Part shown: positions 1 to 11,148 of the stretch, piece after piece
How positions within the stretch are numbered: the stretch's first letter is position 1
Layout: the number at the start of each line of letters is the position of its first letter
Assembly: GCA_927349885.1 (NCBI GenBank)
Contig: OV651819.1
Location: 26,788,422 to 26,852,421, forward strand
Direction: 5' to 3'
Source: Psylliodes chrysocephalus
Taxonomy: Eukaryota; Arthropoda; Insecta; Coleoptera; Chrysomelidae
Length of the DNA stretch: 64,000 bases
Position numbers and translations under genes: made by a program
Notes under the pieces: model-generated
The model's database searches: none
Told to the model about the DNA's origin: nothing
The model's input: only the letters and a program-made list of their open reading frames with translations

Positions 1-386
1 TGAGCAGGGTTAGCGATTCCACTAAAATTTGAAGGTTATGGAGGCACGATATTGAGAGGATGGGATGTAGTATGATGGATGAATATTCCTAAAGTATCAA
101 GCGATAATATACACAGATTAACCACTCCAGGAACAGCCATGAGCGAAAATGTTAACCTTAATATGTACCTTTAGGTCAAAATATTTAATACTTATATGAT
201 CAAAATTTAACTTGAAGTAACTATAACAATGTAGTATATAGGGTGGCCCATCGAAAACGTACCGCAAGGTATTATAGGGTGGACTAGAAATTTTCGTCGA
301 ATTACAAAAATAGGTCAAGTTTGTTTGTCCAGCGAACACCTTTTGACGCAAAAAGCATAGTAAAACCTTAAACCCTCTCAGTAGGG
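1..386. other. Unassigned sequence at window start
   Basis: No recognised gene. The first ~175 bases have a plus-strand frame that reads fairly well for about 55 codons with one internal stop, so this may be a decayed coding remnant, but I see no family motif. Confidence 0.2.
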
Positions 387-788
387 GTGTCATATTCTAA
401 TTTTTTTCTAAGGGGAAGGGGCTTAAGTGATACCTTAATAAAAGGATATTGTCATTCCCTATACAACGCTGCCGAGTTTATGAAGATGAAAACCGAGCCA
501 CTCGTATATGGTTTAAAATGTATGTATTATGGAAGGACCAGCACTTGTTTGAAGAAGCTAGTAAAACTATTTAGAAAGAAAGAAAGGTATATTTAGTTGA
601 TGAAAGTAAGGGAGAATGAGGCAGACAACACAGCCAAGGTAGAAATAGATTTAAGCAAATTAAGTGGGTATGGAAAAAAGGAAATTATGAGAGGGGTTGC
701 AGAGAAGGACGGCGAGTTGAAAAGAAAAGAAATTTTTTTAAAAACTTGTAACTTTAATAAAAATAATATTTTTTTGTTATTTGTTTAA
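387..788 (+). other. Two short abutting ORFs, unrecognised
   Basis: Two plus-strand frames (387-596, 69 codons; 597-788, 63 codons) sit end to end. The second is rich in Lys and Glu and has a mildly coding-like composition in its first 45 codons, then becomes a poly-T/A tract. I recognise no domain and see no splice or promoter signal that decides whether either is real. They could be scraps of a retrotransposon ORF or chance frames in AT-rich DNA; I lean towards scraps. Confidence 0.15.
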
Positions 789-907
789 GTAGCAACATTA
801 AATTGTGAACCCAGCAAATACTGAGTGGACGTTCATCATTAACTACTTTATAGAAAGTTTGGAGGTAATACTTTCTTTGATGTTATCCACATTACTGTGG
901 TATCTAG

Positions 908-1889
908 TGTAACGGTTAGAACCGTTATTTCGTTATTTTGGGCACAATCACCTCTTACTCAAATATAATTTGTCGTCTTTGCTTTGATTAATCTCGTTCA
1001 TTTGAAGTATTTAATTATATTTATTTATGTTAATGACCTTCTGATTTTATAAGGTACGTTTTGTTAATATGGTATTAAATATATATATTTTTGTTCAATG
1101 ATTTTTTGAGCAAATTGTCAAATTTTATATATAACCTACAATGAATGACACATGTTAGCTTCTATATAAAATTATATATTGTTTTTTGGAACAAGATATT
1201 ATGCTTTACTATATTTAAATATATTAAATAAGAATTTTCCTTTTCCTAATTATTTTAGTCTTTGTGAAATTATTCACTTAATAGTTAAAGCATCTAAATC
1301 TTTTTCAAATTTCATCTATCATAACATTTTAACCCTTTTTAGTCGATGGTTATCTCTAGACGGTTCAATCACTAGACGTTTCAAGTTCGAGTATAAATAA
1401 GAATTATTTATCTTGAAAATCATTCACAATTACGATTGAGAGTTATGAATAAGAATCCCAAATCACTTGGTTAAAGTTGCCTTACTGGTTTATAATGTTT
1501 GGAGGTTAATGTACCTCTGTAGTTAGTGACGAAGGAAGAAATTCGTGATTTTTACCTTTAAATCACCGTATATTACCTTATTTACCACACAGATAAGTGC
1601 AATTGAACTAATCAATAATTTTTTTAAATTTGAATTATGTGCAAACTTATGTAAATTACAATTTGATACCTACCTTATCTAAAGCATTTATTAAGTTTAA
1701 TTTGTTAGTGGTTAGTGATTTTTTTATATTTTCATCACTAATGCAGAGTTTGTCTAAGCTTTAAATAAAGTGTTGCCAAACTTCTTTTTCAAAGTTATTA
1801 GAGTTATTTGAAAACCTAACCCACGCCCTATAAATTGAGCTCAAACACGTATATTAAGGTAGATAAAATAACCAGCTATTCATGTTACA
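908..1889 (+). mobile_element. Probable LTR of a Ty3/gypsy-type element (982 bp)
   Basis: The segment begins TGTAAC and ends GTTACA, a perfect 6-bp terminal inverted repeat of the TG...CA kind used by LTRs. Four A bases after its end comes a tRNA-Lys-type primer-binding site (1894). Internally there is a TATA-like GTATAAATAA at 1391 and an AATAAA at 1764, in the order expected of U3 and the R/U5 boundary. I find no second copy in the window, so this is a partial element whose internal region has decayed, or the 5' LTR of an element lost downstream. No target duplication could be checked. Confidence 0.55.
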
Positions 1890-1893
1890 AAAA

Positions 1894-1950
1894 TGGCGCC
1901 CAACGTGGGGCAGAACCCACGACCCTAGGATTAAGAGTCTCACGCTCTAC
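1894..1950 (-). repeat. Extended PBS / tRNA-Lys(CTT)-like sequence with CCA complement
   Basis: Starting TGGCGCCCAACGTGGGGC, this is the complement of the 3' end of insect tRNA-Lys(CTT), including the untemplated CCA. The match continues past the usual 18-nt primer site through the T arm, variable loop and anticodon arm (TTAAG at 1931-1935, complement of the CTT anticodon loop) for about 57 nt, then ends at the D-arm side. A genomic tRNA gene would not encode CCA in animals, so this is either an unusually long primer site or a reverse-transcribed tRNA primer captured next to an LTR. Confidence 0.65.
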
Positions 1951-1967
1951 ACTAGAAGAATGTAAAA

Positions 1968-1996
1968 TGAACCCATTGACCCTTAGATTAAAGTTT
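1968..1996 (-). repeat. Second, diverged tRNA-Lys-like echo
   Basis: About 57 bases after the first match, the string GAACCCA..GACCCTTAGATTAAAG repeats the T-arm/anticodon-arm part of the same tRNA-Lys complement with several mismatches. It suggests that a tRNA-derived segment was duplicated here. Confidence 0.35.
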
Positions 1997-2373
1997 GTTC
2001 GACAAGGTAAGTAAGTAAGTATTTTTTTAAATACAACTTTGATTATCATATTAATATATAGTTTTGTATAAAAATATTCTATGTGAACTATATTGGTTAG
2101 GTCTCTTTATTGCCCTATTTTGAAATAAAAGGAGGGTATCCAAAAGACAAAAGTTAGTAAAAAGCAAGATAGAGATCTGAGGCAACGAAATTGCTGTTTA
2201 TCTGTGTTTAGTTTCTTTAATTTTCAAGACTAATAAATAATGATATATTTTTTTATTATTCATGAGAGGTAAAAGTGAAGAAGTTTTAATTTGACACCAT
2301 CAAGTAATTTGTATTAAGTATTGGCTACATATAGTGGCGATATGGTAGGCAAAGATTAAATATACCGAATCAT
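1997..2373. other. Unassigned AT-rich sequence
   Basis: Would be the leader/internal region of the LTR element at 908-1889. I see no gag-like frame and nothing else recognisable. Confidence 0.3.
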
Positions 2374-2757
2374 GCTGTATCAAAAATGAAGAAAACATGG
2401 AACGAATATAATGAGTAAGAGAAGCTGTTCATAAAAAATATAGAACAACGGCGTGAAGAATGATGGAAGATATTGACCACAATATTACACAAATACTCTT
2501 CGGAAAAAATAAAAAGGAAAGATAATTTCACTTGTTGGTACTGTGGAGAGGAAGCGGACAGCCCCTGCCATACATTTTTTGTATGTTCCAAGTGAGTAAT
2601 ATACAAAAACGAAACAAGCAGATCATGGGAAAACTTTGGAAAACTACCACTTTGATCTGAGAACGACTAGATAAAAATTGCCAACCTGATGAAAAAATAT
2701 TGAAAACAAAAATTATAGATGAACTAAAGAGACTGGTTCTGTGCTAGTATTCCAGAG
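2374..2757 (+). pseudogene. Non-LTR retrotransposon RT C-terminus (R1/Jockey-like), degenerate
   Basis: In the frame starting at 2374 the translation shows a C-x2-C-x8-H-x4-C motif (CWYCGEE...CHTFFVC, about 2539-2595). This CCHC finger is typical of the C-terminal end of ORF2 in R1/TRAS-like and related non-LTR retrotransposons, where it follows the RT domain. Downstream residues (about 2690-2745, after a one-base shift) also resemble the usual tail of these proteins (ILKTKIIDELKRL). There are several in-frame stops (after NEY.E, REE, CSK and further on), so it cannot encode a protein. The RT core is not present. It is an old 3' fragment; the clade assignment is from motif memory only. Confidence 0.55.
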
Positions 2758-3012
2758 GGTGGAGTTTTAGTGGGTAACATAAGTACGTAACACCAATGTT
2801 TCTCCCCAACTCACACTTATTAAGCAACTATAAATTATTTCTCCAACCACAAAAAAAAAAACGAAAAACAAAAAAGATGTTTCATCTACGTAAGTAACCG
2901 TTTTGTCTGTTCTGGATAGAATGACGTGAAGATGATAGTAATGATACAAATGAAACGTGAGGTCGGTATTTAATGTACGATTGTTTTTAATTTGACAGTT
3001 GTTTTAATATTT

Positions 3013-3297
3013 CTAAGGTAGAATATAATGGATAAATAGGGATAGATGAAAGTAAATAATTTAAAAAAAAAGGATGCTGAAGACACTATAGGTAAAGAAA
3101 ACCTTTTTTAAAGGTAAGCAGTAAATTAGGTTAAACTAAATAATTATCCTATATCTAAGGTAGAATATAATGGATAAATAGGGATAGATGAAAGTAAATA
3201 ATTAAAAAAAAAGGATGCTGAAGACACTGTAGGTAAAGAAAACCTTTTTTAAAGGTAAGCAGTAAATTAGGTTAAACTAAATAATTTATCCTATATT
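3013..3297. repeat. Tandem duplication, 2 x ~142 bp
   Basis: A unit beginning CTAAGGTAGAATATAATGG occurs at 3013 and again at 3155, head to tail, nearly identical (a base or two of indel in A-runs and one ACTATAGG/ACTGTAGG change). It has no coding content. The high identity implies a recent local duplication. Confidence 0.9.
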
Positions 3298-4592
3298 TAT
3301 GAGTTTTATTCACCACTGATCTGTATTACTTAGTGGATAAGATATCTCGTAGTCATGATTCCGTCAAGTGTTTTTTATTGTATTATTTTCATCTCACAGC
3401 GTTGGCGTCGAAAGTGTCGCCGAAAGTACTGGGAAGTTAAAAATTAATAAGATTTTCAAGGAAATTGTCATTTAAGAATGTTGAAAAGTCTGTAGGAAAA
3501 AAATTATAAATATTGTAATTAGGCTAGATAGTTGTTATAATTTGAAATTGTTTATATGATAAAGACAAAATGAAAGAAAGAATAAATAAAGGGGTAAAGA
3601 AAGTTTTATTTAAAATTAAAGCTAAGAGGAAATCGGATAACAGTAATGAGAACTAAGTAGAAAGAGGAGTCAAAGGAGAAGAGTGACGGTGCAGTGAAAG
3701 TTGGGAAAAAATCAAGAGACAAAGCAGGAAGCAAAAATCAAGAAACAAAGCAGAAGCAGAGTGAAAAGAACCAGAAGATCAAGGCCGAAGATAGATAAAG
3801 AGACAAAATAAAAGTTAAAGATGGTTTTGATGAGGTGGTGAAATGATAAAAAGAACAAGGAAGATAAATTTTTATTGGCTGTAAAATATTTTAGCAAAGA
3901 AAACTTGTATTTCGGGCAAAACATTTTCTATTTAAAAAATGTAAAGTACTTTTATCATAACGCCATATTCAGTGTTTATTATCTGCCATAACGATATCCA
4001 AAAAGTTTGAAACATTAATTGTTGGAGTGTCCCACCTTGTCATTAATATTATCTTTAAATTATTTTTGGTCTAATAGTTAAAAATTAAAAGTTTTTCTAC
4101 TAATTTATTTTATATTTCAAAACTTAGTTTTCCCATATTTCGCATGGCTAGAGTGACAGCGCTGGCAGGTAACACGTAAAAGCGCTTCGCATTATTTAAG
4201 TAAAACAATTTTGTAAGAAACACAAGTTTTCTTTGCTTATCTAAGCAACGTGCACACAGCCGTTAACCTCTTTTGGTTTCTTTAATATAAATTATTTATT
4301 TTTACAAGAAGTCACAGCCCTAAAAGCTCTTAATATTTTTATCGTGAAAAAATACCGAAATTCCAATGAAATATCTATAGAGTAATTTAAAAGTAACAAA
4401 AAGCTAAAATTCTAAACTTGTAATAAATTATTTTTACTTTCATTTTACATGAAGTCAAAAATATTTTATATTAATAACCTATTTGTCAAAATTTAAAACA
4501 TAACCAAACTTTCTTTATTTAGGAAAATGTTTGATAAATATATAATAACAAAAAATATATAAATTTTATTTTATTTGTAAACCCTTTTAATA
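3298..4592. other. Unassigned AT-rich sequence
   Basis: Contains Lys/Glu-like A+G-rich tracts (3540-3900) and nothing I can assign to a gene, RNA or element. Confidence 0.3.
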
Positions 4593-4907
4593 ATGTTGCA
4601 ATTTCTAAAAATGATGCTGAAAAAAAGTTATTCTATTCTAGCACGTCTGCCTAAGACAGACGATGATATGAACGACCCTGACTATATTACAATTTCTGGT
4701 AGTAGAGAGAACAATAGTGTAGAAAGAGAATAGCAGGAAATGAGAGCGGTGCAAAATTTGCAAGAAGAAAATGAAAACGGAAAAGGGAAAAGAAAAAAAG
4801 AAAAAGAAACCCGCGAACGTGGAACAAAAACATTAGAATGGATAAAAGGGCAGTCGATTCGGCGAGGTGTGGAATATTTCAGATTTCGCTATAATAGAGC
4901 TTTTTAA
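4593..4907 (+). pseudogene. Coding-like 105-codon frame with one internal stop, unknown
   Basis: A frame from ATG 4593 to TAA 4905-4907 is interrupted by a single TAG near codon 49. It reads as a mixed region, then an acidic patch (TDDDMNDPDY), then a strongly basic/charged patch (GKGKRKKEKE) followed by an aromatic/Arg-rich end. The composition looks more coding than the flanks, but I recognise no family. It could be a relic of a transposon or host-gene exon. The internal stop and lack of splice signals argue against function. Confidence 0.25.
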
Positions 4908-5164
4908 CGTTATTGGTTTGGAATTGGATGACAGAAATTGTATCCAAGATCCAAATTATCTGTATTATAGTTTTTAAATAATTTCTTTGACAGTTTTTTA
5001 AAGCTACAGGATAAATATGTGAAAAGGTGACTATAAAAATGATAAATTTCAAAAGAAAATGTGAAAACAGTGGAATACTTTGACAACAAAAGAAGATATT
5101 ATTAAAATATTCAATAATAAGCAATAGCCCCACTTAGCAGATTTGCTATTATGTATCGTAATCT

Positions 5165-5370
5165 CTAGTTAAGTAAGGCCGTTAGCAGTTAGTACTTGGA
5201 TGGGTGAATATCTTAAGGAAAGTCGGCGTATCTATAAAGCCCAAACTACTTTCATAATTGCATACCTCAGGTGAAAGGCGTGAATATCAACGAGTACGAA
5301 GTCTAGCATGGGGTGTGCCATCTTTCGGATGAGATGTAGAGCTCGCAGTTAGAATAGGCCGACGATAAAT
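5165..5370 (+). repeat. 5S-rRNA-like SINE trace
   Basis: The stretch AGTTAAG...GTTAGTACTTGGATGGGTGA (5167-5208) matches the 3' half of 5S rRNA, including the conserved internal promoter box C region. About 105 bases on comes CCATCTTTCGGATGAGATGT, a motif I associate with SINE bodies in several animals. A 5S-derived SINE (SINE3-type) or a fused 5S pseudogene fits best. The 5' part of 5S rRNA is not recognisable, so it is truncated or diverged. Confidence 0.5.
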
Positions 5371-6920
5371 TAATAGATTAGTAGATAAACGCATTAAGAG
5401 CAGTTTTAGGAGTAACGCTATTAGGATAATAGAACGTATACGCCATTTGGCTAATTTTCGCATTTACTAACATATGAAATAAGTAAACATAATCCATGAT
5501 CAGTAGCGGTGCCAGATGTACAAATTTCCTACAACGTAACAATAAATTTAATAATACTTATCATGGTCGTATTTTGTTATATTGCATTGTCACGTCCAGT
5601 AAAATATTAAAAAACCATTATTAAAATACATTAAAATAAATTATTATACTTTTAAATAAATCCTAGAATAAAACTAATTATCTCTAATAGAAAATTTCAA
5701 TAAACTCTTAAATGTAAATATACCTTTAAATAAATAATATTTGATAACAAAAACATAGACGTTGAACTATTAACACGACCTGCATTAATTGTGTCGAATT
5801 AAAGAAATAGCAAATTCAGCAAATAGTTAATAGGTATAAATTCGACACTGATTACTGTTACGAGGACAGTTCTCGTTTTGCTGTACTGGGAGGTATCTAA
5901 AGTAATAGATAACTTTTAGTTTTGGAGTAAGCTTCGTAACGTGCCACTCACGGGCAATGTTTTGATAATAATAATATACAATATAAAAAGGCCTTATCTG
6001 TTTTATATTTTGAATATTGATTATTTATTGATGAATAAAATTGTTATGTTTCAACTCGACTTTTATTTCATAAATAAAGGTAGAACGAATTATTAATATT
6101 AAGAAAAGGGGGTCATGACAGTATAATACAGGACGCTATTCTAGGATAAGATAATAAGAATTTAAAGAGAAATCGGATTAAACTTGTCATTTCTTTTTGT
6201 TTTGAAACCTATCCAAAAAAATATTTATTGATTAAAAGCTGTGTGTGTGTAGGAAGAATTTAGCCATTCAAATATCAAAACCTATTAAAAAATAGGTTTA
6301 CTATGAAATAATATGAATAACAACATATATTAAAAAAAGTTTCTTCACTGACACCGTCTTCATCATCTTAATTATATCATATACTTTTATAAAATGAAAG
6401 AATAAAATCTTAAAATTAATACCATATAGACAATTACAATTATTTTTTAACAAATTTTAAAAAATGACTAAAATGGATCCATACTATAGTAATGTTGATG
6501 AAACACAAGGTGTGTAGTAAAAATGGTAAAAATGTGTGATACTGGAATAATTATAAGAAAATACACATTATAATTATTAAACTAAAGTTAAAAATTGGCG
6601 ATCTCAGCAAGAAAAAAAGAAGGAACAAGTTAGACAACTTTTTATGATAAAGTAGCAAAAAGTTCTGAAAAATGGATGTAAACTGTGACTGAATGAGAAT
6701 GAACAAAAACATATGTAGAACTCAAAGCATAAGAAGCTAAAATATCCGTTCCCCAAGAACTTGAATCCAAAGTTAAATGTAGGCCCTTTTGTAAGTGGGT
6801 TGAGAGATTATTCAGAAACCAGCATGACGTATGACTTATTTTTTTTTACTTGCATCCAATATTTGAATTTTATAAAACAACAGTTTTTAATAGAGATGGG
6901 TGTTTTGGTATGACTCCCAA
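5371..6920. other. Unassigned AT-rich sequence
   Basis: No recognisable gene or element; all frames are short and stop-rich. A patch at 5860-5960 is slightly richer in GC but has no identifiable content. Confidence 0.3.
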
Positions 6921-6960
6921 CTTGAAAACACTTGAAAACACTTGAAAACACTTGAAAACT
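6921..6960. repeat. 10-bp minisatellite (CTTGAAAACA) x4
   Basis: Four head-to-tail copies of CTTGAAAACA, the last ending CT instead of CA. Confidence 0.95.
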
Positions 6961-7580
6961 CGAAAGCCATGATCATCGAGCAAATACACAAAAGAAATGA
7001 TTTGGTCTTTATACATTTCCTCATTCATCCTGAATGAATTTTTGTTCATGTCTCACACAGTAGTTAATCCAAACTGTAGGTGTTGCTGCTCTTAAAGTAT
7101 CATTCCAAAACGAACATATATAAGAATAAGATAAATGAACAGGAAAATTGGTTTTGAGTATTTTCAAAGCAAACTTGACAAAAAAATGTTTAAATTTACC
7201 AAATAAAAAGTAATGTTTTTGTGTACTTACTTTTTATAAATAAATAATTTGTTGCTGCACACTTATTGTTATTTCACATAATAAGAAAAGAGATTGCAAG
7301 AGAACTAACAAGCCCAGAAAGTAAAAATTTGAGTAAAACTTGTAATTTTAGTCTATATCTTTTACTTATCTTATGGCCAGGTTATGGATTTTGTCACAAA
7401 ATACCTATAATTTATGAGATAAATTAATATTTTTATTAGTATTATTTACCCTAAACCTTCATATTTGTAAACGAATGTATTACAAAATAACCAATAAAGC
7501 TTAAGTAACTGCATAAAATCTAAAATTGGCAAAATATCGAATTTTAAACACTATCTCCAATTTAATGCTTATAATTATAT
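6961..7580. other. Unassigned AT-rich sequence
   Basis: I see nothing recognisable here. Confidence 0.3.
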
Positions 7581-7584
7581 GTCC

Positions 7585-7620
7585 CACGTGACGTCACCGG
7601 CAGTCAGCTGCATGCGCAGG
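7585..7620. promoter_or_regulatory. Cluster of E-box, CRE and NRF1-like motifs
   Basis: CACGTG (7585-7590) overlaps a perfect CRE palindrome TGACGTCA (7589-7596), followed by CAGCTG and CTGCATGCGCAG, an NRF1-like palindrome, within 36 bases of otherwise AT-rich DNA. Such clusters mark promoters or enhancers; no transcript start or downstream gene is proven. Confidence 0.35.
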
Positions 7621-7896
7621 AACATATTATTAGTCTGTGTATCGTGCGTCTGTGTCTAATTGTATTAACTGTATGAGGACAAATTCCTCTATATCGTTTA
7701 TTCTAGATACACTTGTAAATACAATAATTATGAAGACTAGTCTTGACAAAAATAACTAAGTAAAGTTAATGACATAATGACTAATGAACATTTGGTAATT
7801 TTAAAAAATTAATTAAAAAAAAAATAGGAAGAATAATTATATTTTATATTAGATCTATGTGACAGTGACAAGTAACATGCTTGGATACCCATAGCT

Positions 7897-8073
7897 ATGG
7901 CATGCGAAATAAGGTTGTCGAATGGTCAAGAACGTTCGTTGCAAATCATTCGCCAAGCGACGCATGTGGGATTACTCGCATACGGCAAATGCTTTCAAGA
8001 ATACCATTTTTCTGCTCGCATACGTAACCGCATGCAAGACGATGACGAACGCCGTCAGGAATTAGGTCCCTAG
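7897..8073 (+). other. 58-codon ORF in a GC-richer patch, unrecognised
   Basis: An ATG at 7897 opens 58 sense codons to TAG 8071. The product is charged and Gln/Arg-rich with no family I know, and its codon use includes many CpG-containing codons unlike the AT-rich flanks. A second patch (about 8138-8251) reads 35-40 plausible residues (PPENCIPYLATPTG) to a TGA. Both could be decayed exons or part of a transposon. They lie 0.3-0.65 kb downstream of the E-box/CRE cluster, which makes a promoter-exon reading possible but unproven. Confidence 0.2.
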
Positions 8074-8299
8074 TTCCCGGCTTTTAACGAACGTGTCTTC
8101 GTCGCGTGCATCTAATAATAAAAAAATATATATCAAGAAGACGAATCAACGACTTATCTTAGGGAGGTGCCACCAGAAAATTGTATTCCTTACCTGGCTA
8201 CGCCGACCGGCATAGATTTCCACGGCCTGGACTCTGGACATATATCAAATTGAAATGACTACAATAAATGTTTTTACTTCGAGAGCCAATTTCACCGGC

Positions 8300-8775
8300 C
8301 AGCCAGACGCTAGTATTGCCAAAGAGACACTGTTATAAGTTTTCTTACTGTTATTAGCAAACCCCCGCACTAAATCAATAAATATAACTTAATGCTTTGT
8401 GTGGTAAATTTAATTTGAAACATAATCCGATATTTTGCGATTCTTTTGTACCGGAACTGTCTGTTTCCGTGTTTGTTAAAACGTAATAACCAACTAAATT
8501 ATTTGAAGTTAATAGTTGCTTTCAAACTTGACTCCTTGTATTACAGTGAACGTAATCATGTGAAGGTAACAACGTCTATATTTTTCTATAATAAAAAATA
8601 CACTAGTATTATTTCGTAATTAATTGTGAAGTTCTAATAGTTTTCCTTTAGGAATACGGACTTTAACTTAGAACACTATCAAAATGTGGAGGAAAACAAC
8701 ACAAACTCGGCGCTGTTGTCATATGTTAAAGTTTAGTAGTGTTCAAAAATTTTTTTTTTATTATTATTAAGAGGA
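8300..8775. other. Unassigned sequence
   Basis: No gene or repeat recognised between the GC-richer patch and the foldback element. Confidence 0.3.
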
Positions 8776-9140
8776 GTATTTACTTGGCTGTAGCGCGGAG
8801 CATGCAAGGGTGTCGTAGTACCCCACTTTTAAAGTTTATTTTTGACTTATTCTGAAAGAAAAAAATATGTGCGTGTAGGTAAAGGATAAATCTATGCTCC
8901 TCTGGAGACACTTTTTTAAAATTTAAAACTGTTTTTTCTAAAAAAAAATACAAAGCTCGACTATATTTACCCATTTTCTCAATTTTTTTTAGAAAAAACT
9001 AAATTGAATTTTGAAAAAGTGGTTCCAGAGGAGCATAGATCTAACCTTTACCTACACGTACATATTTTTTTCTTTTAAAAATAGTTAAAAATAAACTTTA
9101 AAAGTGGGGTACTACGAAACCCTTACATTGCAAGATTTTT
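8776..9140. mobile_element. Palindromic foldback/MITE-like element, copy A
   Basis: Two arms of about 150-165 bp are inverted around a ~10-30 bp centre near 8975. The left arm has GCATGCAAGGGTGTCGTAGT...GGAGCAT-type blocks, and the right arm their complement (CAGAGGAGCATAGAT...GTGGGGTACTACGAAACCC). No coding capacity. The outer left flank (TTAAGAGGAGTAT) is shared with copy C at 41.4 kb, so the mobile unit extends slightly past the palindrome. A transcript or single strand would form a very long hairpin. Confidence 0.8.
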
Positions 9141-9299
9141 CGTCTGGAAAGTGGCGCCTCTGTTAGATTTTCAAGAAATTAATATTTGTGAATGAAAACA
9201 ATTTATAATATATTTTACTGATATTTTACGAGGGATGAATAAATTTTACATATTTTACACCTTATTTTTTACGTAATTTATTTCTGTAATACTAAGATT

Positions 9300-9301
<2 letters not shown>

Positions 9302-9352
<51 letters not shown>
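9302..9352. repeat. (TA)n microsatellite, ~25 units
   Basis: Uninterrupted TA dinucleotides directly abutting the 3' LTR of the gypsy element. The other side of the element (18327) continues ATATATA, so the retrotransposon inserted into this microsatellite; the target duplication (ATAT-like, 4-6 bp) cannot be told from the repeat itself. Confidence 0.95.
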
Positions 9353-9355
<3 letters not shown>

Positions 9356-11075
9356 AATGATATATTAATAATATATGGGAATTAATTTATTTGGTTTCAA
9401 TTGTTAGTTTATCCTGAGTTTTATATGAATTTATTTTTTTTTTATTTTTTTTTTTTTTAATTTCTTTGACTGGACTATTATTCAATATTTTTTTTTTTAT
9501 TATTATTATGCCTGGTCTGTAGCTAGTCGAAGAGTAGAGATTCTAATCTCAGACAGGTGTTCTGCTATATTCTGCAAATCTATCTTATTCTTCTGTGATG
9601 AACTTTTACTACCCACCAATAGATGTCTTAACCAAATTTTTTTTAAATTGTTATTTAGTTGTAAATCTTTTTATATAATGAAACACGAATCAGAACACAA
9701 CAACTATAATAATGATTTGGATGTAAATGGACATATAATATTATCATAAGATGCAAGAAAAAAAAACAAGATTAACTAATACCTTAAATCTATTACCAAA
9801 TCAGTTTCACTCACGGTAGATTCTAATTCCGTTCGAATGTTGGTATCAATGTATATCACGTGTTAAATAACTATAACGAAATGGAGACCTTTTAACACCG
9901 TGAGTGCACTTGTGAAAATTATTCGAATAATTTTATGTAATTGGTAAGTATTAATTTTAACATACAGTATATTTATTTACTAATATGCGGGTATATTATT
10001 TTAAAATATATTCAATGAACTTATATCACCCTAATTCGAATGATGATACCAAATTATAGACAGTCTCTGTTTTATTTTGGAGATTTACTAATTTCAACTG
10101 AACGCTAGATGCGTTCAGCCTGAAAAACGCCTTCTGAATTAACTTCTAAATTCCTACCATAAATTCACGTGAATAGAATATAACGTCTAAAGATCAAATA
10201 TTATTTTTCTTATAGGATGCAGCAATGTATTTTCATGCACACGAAAGTCGGCTTTATGTGCACAGTGGCAAGATGTGACTATTATAACGGTATGCGATAA
10301 CACATACGGGACCCTGACAAGGTAAATAGTTAATAGATTTATCTCACCAAATTATAGCTTCTGACTGTGTTATTTGTACTAGTGCTTCCAGTACATTAGA
10401 TTCAACTTTTTTAAGCACCTTTTAATTGCTCCAATATGCTTTAATTTAATTAATTCGCAAAATTTTCTACCATAACCTTTTTTTTTTTGTCATCCGGTCC
10501 AATCCGCCGGTCAACAACCTCCTAGCAACCGTTTTTTTTCAATCTCTCACTTTTTTTTATAACTAACCAATCACGGTTATGATATTTTTCTGTCAAACGT
10601 ATTTTTCTTAGATATTATTATTTTATTGACGTGAATGTTATTTTTACGTATAAATAAATATTTTACAGCGATAGTATGTACAAAATTATTAATGGTTGTG
10701 TAAATTCTAATTTAAGTGTTTCTCATAATTCAAATTTCAATGTATACCTGTAATTTTGATTGGTTGTCAAAAAGATTTCAGAATGCAGAATCTGATTTGT
10801 CGCTAACGTAATTTTATGACATTTCATATGTCTCTTTGTTTTGTGACTATTTTATATACAAAGTGGTTCATGCTTTAAATACACAGTGTGATTTTGCAAA
10901 CTACGATCGACGATTTCTTAATAAACATTTATAAATTATCAAATTGACATTGAATGATGTAGATTTAACTACCATGGAGCGTAAAATGTTTCTAATAGTT
11001 GACCTGAACAATATTTATAAATAACCATCTAAATTATACAAAACATTTATACAGAGTGATGATGAAATCATTACA
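9353..11075 (-). repeat. 3' LTR of the gypsy element
   Basis: 1723 bp with TGTAAT...ATTACA termini (6-bp inverted repeat). It is collinear with the other LTR at a constant offset of 7251 bp, checked at several landmarks across its length. It contains long T-runs and no ORF. LTRs this long are unusual among insect gypsy elements. Confidence 0.95.
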
Positions 11076-11092
11076 ATTGCCCCATTTTATTT
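11076..11092 (-). promoter_or_regulatory. Polypurine tract (plus-strand primer)
   Basis: On the minus strand AAAATAAAATGGGGCAAT lies directly before the 3' LTR. It is an A/G-rich run with a GGGG core, the standard plus-strand priming site. Confidence 0.8.
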
Positions 11093-11148
11093 TTAAATTA
11101 TTTTGCTAAAATAATTTACAAATAAAATCTTGTTCTCTTTACTTATTG

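Noticed and set aside
1894..1950. Functional tRNA-Lys gene on the minus strand
   Set aside because: The acceptor 5' strand and D arm are missing and CCA is encoded, so it cannot fold as a tRNA gene; it is a PBS- or primer-derived sequence.
11076..11148. Envelope gene for an errantivirus-type element
   Set aside because: Only 73 bp lie between the pol stop and the 3' LTR, so no env is present.
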